This document shows positions 26,213 through 33,738 of a stretch of 48,687 bases of DNA, piece after piece. A model generated the notes under the pieces. That model had not been told where the DNA came from. It did not search any database and worked only from the letters and a program-made list of their open reading frames with translations. The position numbers and the translations under genes are program-made. How positions within the stretch are numbered: the stretch's first letter is position 1; each line of letters begins with the position of its first letter. The stretch is from JBBQSF01 sp038214085 (lineage in GTDB: Bacteria; Bacteroidota; Bacteroidia; Bacteroidales; CG2-30-32-10): assembly GCA_038214085.1 (NCBI GenBank), contig JBBQSF010000006.1:1-48687 (forward strand), read 5' to 3'.

Positions 26213-26900
26213 ATTTTGTTAAAAGCTTGAACCCAACACCATGAACATTCAACAGTTCAATTGTTGGGTCTGCTTTAAGATATTTACGAAGTTTAGCTAT
26301 ATATACATCCATACTCCGAGCGTTAAAATAACTGTCGTCAGACCATATTTTTTTTAATGCGGCAGATCGGTCGAGTACTGAATTCATATTTTCGCATAAT
26401 AAAAACAACAGGTCTGATTCCTTTGAGGTAAGCTTGTGCGAATCGTTTCCCTGGAGTAAAATCTGCCTTGTGTAATCAAAAGAATAAGATCCGATTTTAA
26501 AAACACTTTTAGGTGCGGATTCTTCACTAGAAGATCTTCGGATAATCGCTTTGATGCGGAGCAGGAGTTCCTCCATACTAAAAGGCTTGGTAATATAATC
26601 GTCGGCACCAATTTCCAGCCCGGTAATTTTATCCTCTTGCATTGATTTTGCCGTCAGGAATAAAATTGGAATTTTTTTATTTGTTTTTCGGATATCGCGC
26701 GCCAATGTAAAACCGTCTTTTATAGGCATCATAACATCTAGGATACAAAAATCATAGAGTTCTTTATTAAAAGTTTCAAGCGCATCTTTTCCGTTTTGTG
26801 ATAAATTACAGATGTAACCTTTTGCTTCTAAAAAAGCTTTTAAGATTGTACCCAGATTGTGGTCATCTTCTGCAAGTAATATTTTTATTGAATCTTCCAT
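26211..26900 (-). CDS. OmpR/PhoB-family response regulator (RprY-like)
   Basis: About 229 residues. The receiver domain has the acidic pair D-D near 12-13, the phospho-acceptor D near residue 51 in I-L-D-V-M-M-P and K near 101 in L-T-A-K. The C-terminal winged helix covers about 130-228 (T-S-K-E-S-D-L-L, R-S-M-D-V-Y-I-A-K-L-R-K-Y-L). The ATG at 26900 lies 4 bp after the kinase stop; a second ATG at 26921 would overlap the kinase by 17 bp. Gene order kinase-regulator, kinase architecture and sequence recall RprX/RprY of Bacteroides. It probably binds the TTAAC repeats upstream of the kinase. Confidence 0.88.
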   Translation of the reverse strand: MEDSIKILLAEDDHNLGTILKAFLEAKGYICNLSQNGKDALETFNKELYDFCILDVMMPIKDGFTLARDIRKTNKKIPILFLTAKSMQEDKITGLEIGADDYITKPFSMEELLLRIKAIIRRSSSEESAPKSVFKIGSYSFDYTRQILLQGNDSHKLTSKESDLLFLLCENMNSVLDRSAALKKIWSDDSYFNARSMDVYIAKLRKYLKADPTIELLNVHGVGFKLLTK

Positions 26901-26904
26901 ATTA

Positions 26905-28536
26905 TTAATTCTTATTATCATTATAAGGCAAGTAAACAGTAAATTTTGAGCCTTTTCTTAATTCGCTTTCAACTGTTATTTCGCCATTATGTAAGCCAAC
27001 AATTGCTTTTACATAACTTAAACCCAGTCCAAACCCTTTTATATTATGAATATTTCCGGATGAAACCCGGTAAAGATTTTCAAAAATTCGTTTTTGGTTT
27101 GCATTGCTGATGCCAATACCATTGTCTTCAATAGTAAGGTAAATTCCTGAAGGATTATTGAGTGTTCCAACAATAATTCTTGGCTTTTCGGGAGAGTATT
27201 TTATTGCATTATCAAGAAGGTTGTATATTAAATTTGTAATGTGCATTTTATCCACAGTTATTAATGAATCGTCTGCCCTAAGGTCTGTAAGGATTTTTCC
27301 TTCTTTTGCGTCAACCTGAATTTTTATATTTTTAATAGCATCTTTTATCAATTCGTGCAGATCGACAATTTCTTTTTTAAGTAGCAATTGCCCTTTTTCG
27401 ATTATTGCAGTTTGAAGAATCTTCTCTGTAAGTAAGCCTAGCCTGTTATTTTCATCGTTAATAATGCTGATATAACTACTTGATAAAGCACCTGATTTTT
27501 TAATATCCTCATCATTTAAAGCCTGACAAGCCAAAGAAATTGTAGAAATGGGTGTTTTAATTTCATGAGTCATATTGCTTATAAAATCATTTTTCATTTC
27601 GGTTAATCGCTTCTGACGGATAATGGAAATAATGGTATAAGCAAATCCACTAACAATACATAAAAGTAAAACAGTTGCTATTAATAAAATCCACCACATT
27701 TGGGTAAATAAATAGCTGCTTTTGTTGGGGAAATAAACGGCCAGATAGTCCATAGAGCTGTATAAATCGCTTGGAAACAACAAAAATGCAGTGCTTTTCT
27801 CCATTAATTCCTTGTGGTATTTTCCGGTTTTTTCATATACATATTCATTCTTTACCGGACTATAAATCCCGAATTCATAATCGGTTTGAATATTTTTATT
27901 AGAAAGCTCTTTTTTGATAATTGAGTCCAGTTTGATCATATTGATACGATCTTCAATATTTCGTTGCGCACCGTTAATAAACATTTCTTCGAACACGTCA
28001 CTTACCAAAAATGATTTTTTAATAAATTTATCAATTTTGCTGCTGATACTGTCAAAATGATTGGTGGGAACGTAGTAATTAGGTATAAAAACTGGGCGAA
28101 TGGATTTCTTTTTTAGAGAATCTCCGCGTATTGAAGTACTGGTAGAATCGTAAAGTTTAACAATACTGGTGTTTACAGAATCTGGATATTGAGTCGGATT
28201 TTGTTTGTTGTAGTAATTTACATACGAACTCTTCTGGTAATTGAAATCGTTAGTCATTGACTCTACCTCTTTTTGAAAAATACTGTTAATAGAGTCAATA
28301 GCATTAAACAGGGTTTCGTTTTTAGTGCCCTTTTTCATTCGGTTCTTAATCCGATCCGCAACCTCAATTTTCTCGAGTTTATAAACAAGATTTGTTAAAG
28401 CTTCATTTACACTCCTGTCAAAATAGGCTTCTTTAACCGCAATAGCATTTTTAATCCAGTAAAGCTGAATAATAACCAAGCCTAATAAGGCGAAAGTGAT
28501 AATAATAATAATAATCTGTATCTTCCGTTTCGACAT
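26905..28536 (-). CDS. Two-TM sensor histidine kinase (RprX-like)
   Basis: A 543-residue kinase. Membrane helix 1 spans about residues 8-28 and helix 2 about 280-305, with a 250-residue periplasmic sensor between. There is no HAMP domain: the second helix leads almost directly into HisKA, with the phospho-accepting His near 323 in S-N-M-T-H-E-I-K-T-P. The ATPase has N-box L-L-D-N-A-I-K-Y, G1 D-N-G-I-G-I and G2 G-F-G-L-G-L. It forms a pair with the downstream regulator. The signal sensed is unknown. The promoter lies only seven bases before the ATG, which implies an almost leaderless mRNA. Confidence 0.9.
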   Translation of the reverse strand: MSKRKIQIIIIIITFALLGLVIIQLYWIKNAIAVKEAYFDRSVNEALTNLVYKLEKIEVADRIKNRMKKGTKNETLFNAIDSINSIFQKEVESMTNDFNYQKSSYVNYYNKQNPTQYPDSVNTSIVKLYDSTSTSIRGDSLKKKSIRPVFIPNYYVPTNHFDSISSKIDKFIKKSFLVSDVFEEMFINGAQRNIEDRINMIKLDSIIKKELSNKNIQTDYEFGIYSPVKNEYVYEKTGKYHKELMEKSTAFLLFPSDLYSSMDYLAVYFPNKSSYLFTQMWWILLIATVLLLCIVSGFAYTIISIIRQKRLTEMKNDFISNMTHEIKTPISTISLACQALNDEDIKKSGALSSSYISIINDENNRLGLLTEKILQTAIIEKGQLLLKKEIVDLHELIKDAIKNIKIQVDAKEGKILTDLRADDSLITVDKMHITNLIYNLLDNAIKYSPEKPRIIVGTLNNPSGIYLTIEDNGIGISNANQKRIFENLYRVSSGNIHNIKGFGLGLSYVKAIVGLHNGEITVESELRKGSKFTVYLPYNDNKN

Positions 28537-28543
28537 TCTTATG

Positions 28544-28574
28544 CAAAGTTACTTTTTTCCAAATATATGACAAA
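28544..28574 (-). promoter_or_regulatory. Promoter of the histidine kinase-regulator operon
   Basis: On the minus strand TTTG (28571-28574), 19 bp, TAACTTTG (28544-28551): a full match to the Bacteroidota promoter. The ATG follows after only 7 bp, so the transcript should start at or within a few bases of the start codon. Confidence 0.7.
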
Positions 28575-28582
28575 CAGCGTGT

Positions 28583-28617
28583 TTAACATCTTTTAACATT
28601 TCTTAACGTCACTTAAC
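28583..28617. promoter_or_regulatory. Four TTAAC repeats in exact 10-bp phase upstream of the kinase promoter
   Basis: TTAAC begins at 28583, 28593, 28603 and 28613, each followed by A/G-T. The block starts 8 bp upstream of the -33 element. Tandem half-sites one helical turn apart are the usual binding layout for OmpR/PhoB-type regulators, so autoregulation by the regulator encoded in this operon is likely. No other window of this segment shows four phased copies. Confidence 0.65.
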
Positions 28618-28713
28618 ATCCCGCGCCTAGTTTTGGGTGTAACTTTACATAGACAAAAAAAATTGCGATTTGAGCATTCATATATTTTGTGTTTTTTGGG
28701 TTATTAATTTGTA

Positions 28714-28744
28714 AAAGAGAACTTTTTTAAAGTTCTCTTTTTTT
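28714..28744. terminator. AT-rich hairpin with U-runs, probably bidirectional terminator
   Basis: AAAGAGAACTTT (28714-28725), loop TTT, AAAGTTCTCTTT (28729-28740), then TTTT. A perfect 12-bp stem. On the minus strand it would end the transcript of the gene at 28860-30095; on the plus strand, where the U-run is longer, no gene lies upstream, so either antisense transcription or a small RNA would be needed. The rest of 28537-28859 holds the kinase promoter region and no gene. Confidence 0.7.
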
Positions 28745-28859
28745 GTTAAAACCTTGATGAAAGCAAACGTACATATTTAATCCTTATTGCCAAGGAGATA
28801 ATTAATAAATCCACTTAAAATCGTGAAACATACTTAATTGCTATACTTGGCGGCAAGAC

Positions 28860-30095
28860 TTATATTTTCATGACATATATTTTTTTATATCCTGAGGCGC
28901 AGATGTCAGAATAAAGAAAATATATTTGGTTTTTCCATACTGAAATTTTTTGTACAAAAGGCAGATCAGGAATTTTAATCTGGCTGATAATCTCGGATGT
29001 ATAGGGATTTATTTGTGCAATTGAGCAATGTCCGTTTTTTATTTTTACTGCAAAGAAATTATTTAGAACAGGATCAATAATAATCTGATTTTTAAAGTCA
29101 GTGTAAAGTTGGGGCTCAATTGCAGCAGTTGATACTTCCTGAAGATCATTACGGAATATTTTGATTACCGAATCACATAAATTAAAAAGAAAAATTGAAT
29201 CTCGGTTTGTAAAAAGTGGGGCAAACAAAGGATTGTAAAAACACATTTTTTCAAATCGGGCATCTGCTTCAGAGAAATTGGAAGCTGACGCCAACCGACC
29301 AAAATCACGAAGCATAAGTAGATTTTTATTGTTTGAAATTGTCACAAATGGCTCAAGTTTTTTTTTGGAAACATTATATGAATAGTAGTTTAGAATTTGC
29401 TCGCTCATGCTATATTTTTTTACATAAAATGTTTCATTTGAATAAGCAGTAATTGGTTCAAATGTTTTTTCAAATTCATCGCGCTTAGTTGGGTATAAAA
29501 GCTCAATTCCTGAGGATTTGGTAAAAACCTGTAAGGCCTGATTTTTACAAAGTATGTGAATGTTCCCAAAACAATCCTTAAAAAGTTTTTCGGGACCTTC
29601 TACTTTTATCGAGAGAAGAGTATCTCCCATTAAATTAGCAATCATTAGATATGCATCGCTTTTCGATTTGTTCTTGTACCCAATAAAGTAGATGCTGTCG
29701 TTTTTAATTTCGTAATCAACAATGTATAAAGGGATATTTTGAATTAATTTATGTGGTTTTGGCGTTTGAATCACAACAGTATTAAAGGTTTTAACAACTG
29801 GAATCAAAAAGATCTCTTTAAATTTTTCTGGTTTTTGCAATTTCAAAGTTTGTGTCTGGTATCCAATATTTGAAATGGAAAATGAAACGGGGAAGAGAAT
29901 TGTTGAAATAATAGCTTTTCCATTTTGATCGGTTTTGTAAACTTTCCCCGTTTCGGTTATTACTATTGATGAGCTATTTAGATAATTTCCGGTAACGGAA
30001 TCCTTAATTGATATTGTAATGTTGTAGTTTTGTTGTGCGAAACCCCAGTCCATAATAGAAAAAATAAGTATGGCAATTAATAAAACTTTTTTCAT
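28860..30095 (-). CDS. Secreted CarboxypepD_reg-like protein with probable beta-propeller-like body
   Basis: A 411-residue protein with a signal peptide ending W-G-F-A-Q. Residues about 24-95 match the carboxypeptidase-regulatory-like (CarboxypepD_reg) beta sandwich: I-S-I-K-D-S-V-T-G, T-D-Q-N-G-K-A, I-S-N-I-G-Y-Q-T. The remaining 310 residues show repeated strand units (N-D-S-I-Y-F-I-G-Y, F-G-N-I-H-I-L, V-W-K-N-Q-I-Y-F-L-Y) that could form a beta propeller, but I recognise no family. It lies 50 bp downstream of the barrel-less TonB plug gene on the same strand and may be its partner. A TTTG-19 bp-AAACTTTG promoter (30102-30132) sits six bases before the ATG. Confidence 0.55.
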   Translation of the reverse strand: MKKVLLIAILIFSIMDWGFAQQNYNITISIKDSVTGNYLNSSSIVITETGKVYKTDQNGKAIISTILFPVSFSISNIGYQTQTLKLQKPEKFKEIFLIPVVKTFNTVVIQTPKPHKLIQNIPLYIVDYEIKNDSIYFIGYKNKSKSDAYLMIANLMGDTLLSIKVEGPEKLFKDCFGNIHILCKNQALQVFTKSSGIELLYPTKRDEFEKTFEPITAYSNETFYVKKYSMSEQILNYYSYNVSKKKLEPFVTISNNKNLLMLRDFGRLASASNFSEADARFEKMCFYNPLFAPLFTNRDSIFLFNLCDSVIKIFRNDLQEVSTAAIEPQLYTDFKNQIIIDPVLNNFFAVKIKNGHCSIAQINPYTSEIISQIKIPDLPFVQKISVWKNQIYFLYSDICASGYKKIYVMKI

Positions 30096-30101
30096 TGTTT
30101 A

Positions 30102-30132
30102 CAAAGTTTGGGATTTGCAATGTTTTTTCAAA
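30102..30132 (-). promoter_or_regulatory. Promoter directly abutting the gene at 28860-30095
   Basis: On the minus strand TTTG (30129-30132), 19 bp, AAACTTTG (30102-30109), one base off the -7 consensus, then only six bases to the ATG at 30095. Like the kinase promoter this implies a nearly leaderless transcript. Confidence 0.5.
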
Positions 30133-30145
30133 CAACTATTGGGAT

Positions 30146-30868
30146 TTACATTTTTTTAGCTTTTTGTTCATTAAGCCACTCAAAGTAACTTCTAGTTTCT
30201 ATTACAACCACACCTCCGGTAAAGTCGCCATATTTTGCCGGCACACCTCCCGAATATACGGTAACACTTCCAATTGATGAGCTTGGAACATTAATTCCGC
30301 CATTAATTTGTTTTACTCCGTCCACATAATAAACCGCATCTGATTCTCGTGATCCTCTGAAGTATATTTCTTCACCATCGTCGCTCACAAAAATGTCGGA
30401 ATAGTTTGTGCGAAGAACACTTGCAATGTTTTTACTGTCAGCATTAGCCATGATTTCTGCGTGACCTAGCACCAGTTTAGAAGGAGCTTCAGGATCAATG
30501 ATCGGGATTTTCCAGCCTAAAATTACAGCCTCTTTTTTGTAAATGGCAGTGGAAACCATTTCAACATCATTAACAAATGTAATTTTGTCGGGTTTTACCG
30601 CAACTGATTTTACAATAACATCATTGTAACTCATCAGCGAGAGGTGAACGTTGTACGAACCGGCTGCCAATGGCTTAATGGTATAATATCCATTAATGTC
30701 TGCCGAAGTTGCAATTTTCTGAGCGTTTAACTCCACGTAAATGGTGGCTCCAGTCAGTGCTTCACCGGTAATGCTGTCTAAAACACGTCCTTTGATCTCT
30801 CCATAGGACTGTGCAAATGTAAATGCCACAAATAGGGCAAAAGACAGGGTAAGAATAATTTTTTTCAT
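30146..30868 (-). CDS. Barrel-less TonB plug protein with CarboxypepD_reg domain
   Basis: A 240-residue protein from the ATG at 30868, which gives the signal peptide M-K-K-I-I-L-T-L ... F-T-F-A-Q. Residues about 25-105 are a CarboxypepD_reg domain (I-K-G-R-V-L-D-S-I-T-G-E-A-L-T-G-A). Residues about 130-230 resemble a TonB-dependent receptor plug: I-Y-F-R-G-S-R-E-S-D-A-V-Y-Y-V-D-G-V-K, then G-S-V-T-V-Y-S-G-G-V-P-A-K-Y-G-D-F-T-G-G-V-V-V-I-E-T. The frame then stops after S-Y-F-E-W-L-N-E-Q-K-A-K-K-M with no barrel and no barrel-like sequence downstream in any frame, so it is not a recent truncation. Its own promoter is present. Confidence 0.75.
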   Translation of the reverse strand: MKKIILTLSFALFVAFTFAQSYGEIKGRVLDSITGEALTGATIYVELNAQKIATSADINGYYTIKPLAAGSYNVHLSLMSYNDVIVKSVAVKPDKITFVNDVEMVSTAIYKKEAVILGWKIPIIDPEAPSKLVLGHAEIMANADSKNIASVLRTNYSDIFVSDDGEEIYFRGSRESDAVYYVDGVKQINGGINVPSSSIGSVTVYSGGVPAKYGDFTGGVVVIETRSYFEWLNEQKAKKM

Positions 30869-30891
30869 AGTTTTTTTATTTATGGTTTTAC

Positions 30892-30922
30892 CAAAAATAG
30901 AATCACCTAACATTGAATTCAA
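30892..30922 (-). promoter_or_regulatory. Promoter of the TonB-plug protein gene
   Basis: On the minus strand TTG (30920-30922), 20 bp, TATTTTTG (30892-30899), then 23 bp to the ATG at 30868. Upstream lie two AGTTA(A/G)(C/T)GGTT copies at 30932-30942 and 30953-30963, 21 bp apart, which could be an activator site. Confidence 0.55.
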
Positions 30923-31029
30923 GGAGCAATCAGTTAGTGGTTGAGAATTATAAGTTAACGGTTAGAAAAACAAAGAGAAAGGTTCCTTGTATTCAATTGA
31001 AATATTTTTTGTGTACTTAGTTGGATACC

Positions 31030-31061
31030 AAAAAAAAAGAGCCCTTGTAAAACAAGGACTC
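31030..31061 (-). terminator. Terminator of the tRNA-Leu gene
   Basis: Read on the minus strand, GAGTCCTTG (31061-31053), a five-base loop, CAAGGGCTC (31047-31039), then a run of eight T. The 9-bp stem has one G-T pair. It begins 11 bp after the encoded CCA end. Confidence 0.92.
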
Positions 31062-31072
31062 TAGAAGCTTAT

Positions 31073-31159
31073 TGGTACCCGGGGCGGGAATCGAACCCGC
31101 ACGATATTGCTATCACTGGATTTTGAGTCCAGCGCGTCTACCAATTCCGCCACCCGGGC
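31073..31159 (-). tRNA. tRNA-Leu (anticodon CAA)
   Basis: An 87-nt class II tRNA with genome-encoded CCA. Acceptor GCCCGGG pairs with CCCGGGU (G-U at the end pair), discriminator A73. The anticodon arm is CTGGA-CTCAAAA-TCCAG, giving anticodon CAA, which reads UUG. A short variable arm (GATA/TATC) and the T arm GCGGG-TTCGATT-CCCGC are intact; GGTAGACGC in the D loop fits leucine tRNAs. It has its own TACCTTTG -7 element at 31184-31191 (minus) and a terminator, so it is a single-gene unit. Confidence 0.97.
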
Positions 31160-31272
31160 ATTTAAAGAACAAATTTGAGATGGCAAAGGTATTTATTTTT
31201 TTATAATAATTTTAAAAAAAACATTAAGGTTTTTGTAAGGCAACTTTGAGTAAATTTGCGAAAATTAGACTA

Positions 31273-32145
31273 ATGTCCTATTATCTTTCAGTTTCGGCAA
31301 TTTGGCTGTTTTCATTGCTTCCATTCAGAGTATTATATGCCTTTTCAGATCTAGTATATTTTGTTGTTTATTATATCATTGGTTACAGAAAAAAGGTTGT
31401 TTTCGAAAACCTCCGCAAAGCTTTTCCTGAAAAAAAAGATTCTGAAATTTCTGCTATTGCAAAAAAGTTTTATCGGTTTCATCTGAGTGATCTGATAGTG
31501 GAAATCTCCAAAATTCGCTATATTTCCAAAAAACAAATTTTAAAACGTGTACACTTTTCCAACACCAAAATCCTTCACAAATACAAGGATGCAGGGAAAA
31601 GCATTATTGCAACAATAGGGCATTGTGGCAACTGGGAATGGATGGCGATGAATCTTGCGCTTACAAGTAATTTTGAAATAAATGCTGTTATTAAACCTTT
31701 TAGCGATGGTAAATTTGACAAGTTTTTCGACGAGAAACTCCGTTCGCGATTCACCAAGGGAAGGCTGATTCATTACAAACATGCATACCGAAGCATTGTA
31801 AAAAACAAGATGAATCAAAGCATTTATATTTTTGCAACTGATCAGGCTCCTGCCAAAAACGAAATAGATTATTGGACTACTTTTCTAAATCACGATACCG
31901 CTGTTTATTTGGGTACTGAAAAAATTGCTAAAGCACTTGATATTCCTGTAGTATTTTTTGATATTCAACGTAAAAAACGCGGATTTTACGAAGTAGAGAT
32001 AATTGATTTAACAAGTAATTCTTCAGATTCCAAACCAAATGAAATCACAGAAAATCATGTTAAAACACTCGACAAATACATTCGTAAAAATCCATATAAC
32101 TGGTTATGGTCGCACCGAAGATGGAAACATTCAAGGGGATTTTAG
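31273..32145 (+). CDS. Lipid A / lysophospholipid acyltransferase (LpxL/HtrB family)
   Basis: A 290-residue membrane-anchored acyltransferase. One N-terminal membrane helix is followed by the family motifs: V-F-E-N-L-R-K-A-F-P near 40-49, the catalytic H-x4-E as G-H-C-G-N-W-E near 115-121, and A-T-D-Q-A-P near 185-190. It likely adds a secondary acyl chain to lipid A at the inner face of the cytoplasmic membrane. I choose the ATG at 31273; an upstream TTG at 31246 lies before the TAAATTTG -7 element at 31251-31258 and would not be on the transcript. It stands alone, ending convergent with prfB. Confidence 0.88.
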   Translation: MSYYLSVSAIWLFSLLPFRVLYAFSDLVYFVVYYIIGYRKKVVFENLRKAFPEKKDSEISAIAKKFYRFHLSDLIVEISKIRYISKKQILKRVHFSNTKILHKYKDAGKSIIATIGHCGNWEWMAMNLALTSNFEINAVIKPFSDGKFDKFFDEKLRSRFTKGRLIHYKHAYRSIVKNKMNQSIYIFATDQAPAKNEIDYWTTFLNHDTAVYLGTEKIAKALDIPVVFFDIQRKKRGFYEVEIIDLTSNSSDSKPNEITENHVKTLDKYIRKNPYNWLWSHRRWKHSRGF

Positions 32146-32158
32146 TGTTGGTTCAAAT

Positions 32159-33248
32159 CTAATTTCCGCCAAATTCCATCAGAAAAGCTTTAATGAACAT
32201 ATGTAAATCACCATCCATAACTGCTTGTACATTTGAAGTTTCAACTCCGGTTCTCACATCTTTAACCATTTTGTATGGGTGCATTACATAATTACGAATC
32301 TGAGAACCCCATTCAATTTTCTTCTTGGAGCCTTCAATTTCTGCAATGGCTTCTTTCTTTTTGCGAAGTTCCACTTCATACAATTGAGATTTCAGCATTT
32401 GCATGGCTTTTTCTCGGTTCTGCATCTGAGAGCGTGTAACCTGACATTCAATGATAATTCCAGATGGCGCATGTCTTAAACGTACTGCTGTTTCCACTTT
32501 ATTAACATTCTGTCCTCCCGGACCACTTGATCTGAAAGTGTCCCACGAAATATCTGCAGGGTTAATATCGATAATAATATTTTCATCAATAATTGGATAT
32601 GCATATACTGATGCAAATGAAGTATGTCGCTTATTTGCCGAATCAAAAGGTGATAGCCTCACTAAGCGATGCACTCCGCTTTCACCCTTGAGGTATCCAT
32701 AAACATAATCGCCTTCAATTTCGAGCGTAGCTGATTTTATTCCTGCTACATCGCCTTCCTGTTCGTCAATCATTGTAACCTTGAAACGGTTTCGTTCAGC
32801 CCAGCGCATATACATCCGCATAAGCATTTCGGCCCAATCCTGGCTCTCTGTTCCTCCAGCTCCTGAATTTATCGTTAAAATTGCACTCAGTTTATCTTCT
32901 TCACCGCTTAGCATATTGCGGAACTCAAGGTCCTCAACAGCCAATAGTGATGTTTCATATTGTTTGTCCAAATCTTCTTCTGAACCTTCTCCCATATCGA
33001 AAAAATCGCTGATCACCAGCAGATCATCAATGGCGTTTTTTGCCAGTGTAAAAGCATTGGTCCATGATTTTTTTTCTTGTATGGCTTTAAGAAGTATTTC
33101 TGCTTTTTTGGTGTCACTCCAGAAGTCGGGCAGCAGGGTTACCTTTTCTTCTTCTTCTATCTGTTTGAGTTTGTTATCGATGTCAAAGGAACCTCCTTAA
33201 GGCTTCCAGCCTTTTCTCAAGGTCTTTAATTGCTTCTTTTGCTGTCAT
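32159..33248 (-). CDS. prfB: Peptide chain release factor 2, made by programmed +1 frameshift
   Basis: RF2 of 362 residues encoded in two frames. The first frame starts at the ATG at 33248 and runs 21 codons to CTT (33188-33186) followed by an in-frame TGA (33185-33183). Skipping one T lets reading continue at GAC (33184) to the stop at 32159. The stimulatory AAGGAGG lies at 33198-33192, three bases before CTT, matching the standard prfB shift site, which senses RF2 level because RF2 itself reads UGA. The SPF stop-recognition tripeptide is near residue 199 and GGQ near 243. The start overlaps the recX stop (ATGA). Confidence 0.96.
33182..33198 (-). promoter_or_regulatory. prfB programmed frameshift site
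   Basis: The minus strand reads AAGGAGG-TTC-CTT-TGA-C. The internal Shine-Dalgarno, slippery CTT-T, and the UGA followed by C (the weakest termination context) are all present. It autoregulates RF2. Confidence 0.95.
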
Positions 33249-33724
33249 TGGAGTAGGGAATCAAGAATATCTTTAATGAGTTCGGTTTCAAAACCTTTTG
33301 TTGCTGCAAAATTAATCAATTTTATTTTAGTTGTGCGTTTATCATCGTTTTTATATGATCTGAGTTTAACTTCGAGAACTTTTTCGAGAACTTTTCTATA
33401 CTCAGCAGTGTCGATTTCGGAGAGGGCTTTTTTAATTAAACTTTCAGAAATTCCATTCATCCTCAAAAATCCGGAAATTTTTATCTTTCCCCATTTATTT
33501 ATTCTAAACTTTCCTCTGGCAAAGGCTAAAGCAAAGCGATCTTCATTTATAAAATCTTCATTTTTAAGCTGTTCAATAATAAGTGGAATGTTAATATGAG
33601 CGCAATTCCATTCTTTAAGTTTCAGCGCAATTTCTCTGACTGAGCGGTCGCGATAAACACAATAAGCTGATGCTTTAATAAAAGCATTTTTTGCATCAAG
33701 TTCCTGTTTAGGGTTATAAGCCAT
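33245..33724 (-). CDS. recX: RecX-family regulatory protein
   Basis: A 159-residue, helix-rich protein. Three tandem three-helix units are visible: Y-C-V-Y-R-D-R-S-V-R-E-I-A-L-K-L, then L-K-N-E-D-F-I-N-E-D-R-F-A-L-A-F-A-R-G-K with the R-x-N-K-W-G-K-x-K-I motif, and the Leu/Lys-rich third unit. RecX binds RecA filaments and limits recombination. It lies 14 bp after the RNase G gene and overlaps prfB by four bases; no recA is in the window. Confidence 0.85.
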   Translation of the reverse strand: MAYNPKQELDAKNAFIKASAYCVYRDRSVREIALKLKEWNCAHINIPLIIEQLKNEDFINEDRFALAFARGKFRINKWGKIKISGFLRMNGISESLIKKALSEIDTAEYRKVLEKVLEVKLRSYKNDDKRTTKIKLINFAATKGFETELIKDILDSLLQ

Positions 33725-33738
33725 TTAGGCAAAGGAAT

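Noticed and set aside
28640..28744. Plus-strand small RNA ending at the 28714-28744 hairpin
   Set aside because: A TAACTTTA at 28640 is only a partial -7 match with no -33 element; too weak to call.
30146..30868. TonB plug gene as a pseudogene of a receptor
   Set aside because: The frame is intact with promoter, signal peptide and natural end, and no barrel sequence follows in any frame.
32159..33016. prfB as a 285-residue truncated or broken gene
   Set aside because: The upstream part exists in another frame with a textbook AGGAGG...CTT-TGA-C shift site, giving a normal 362-residue RF2.
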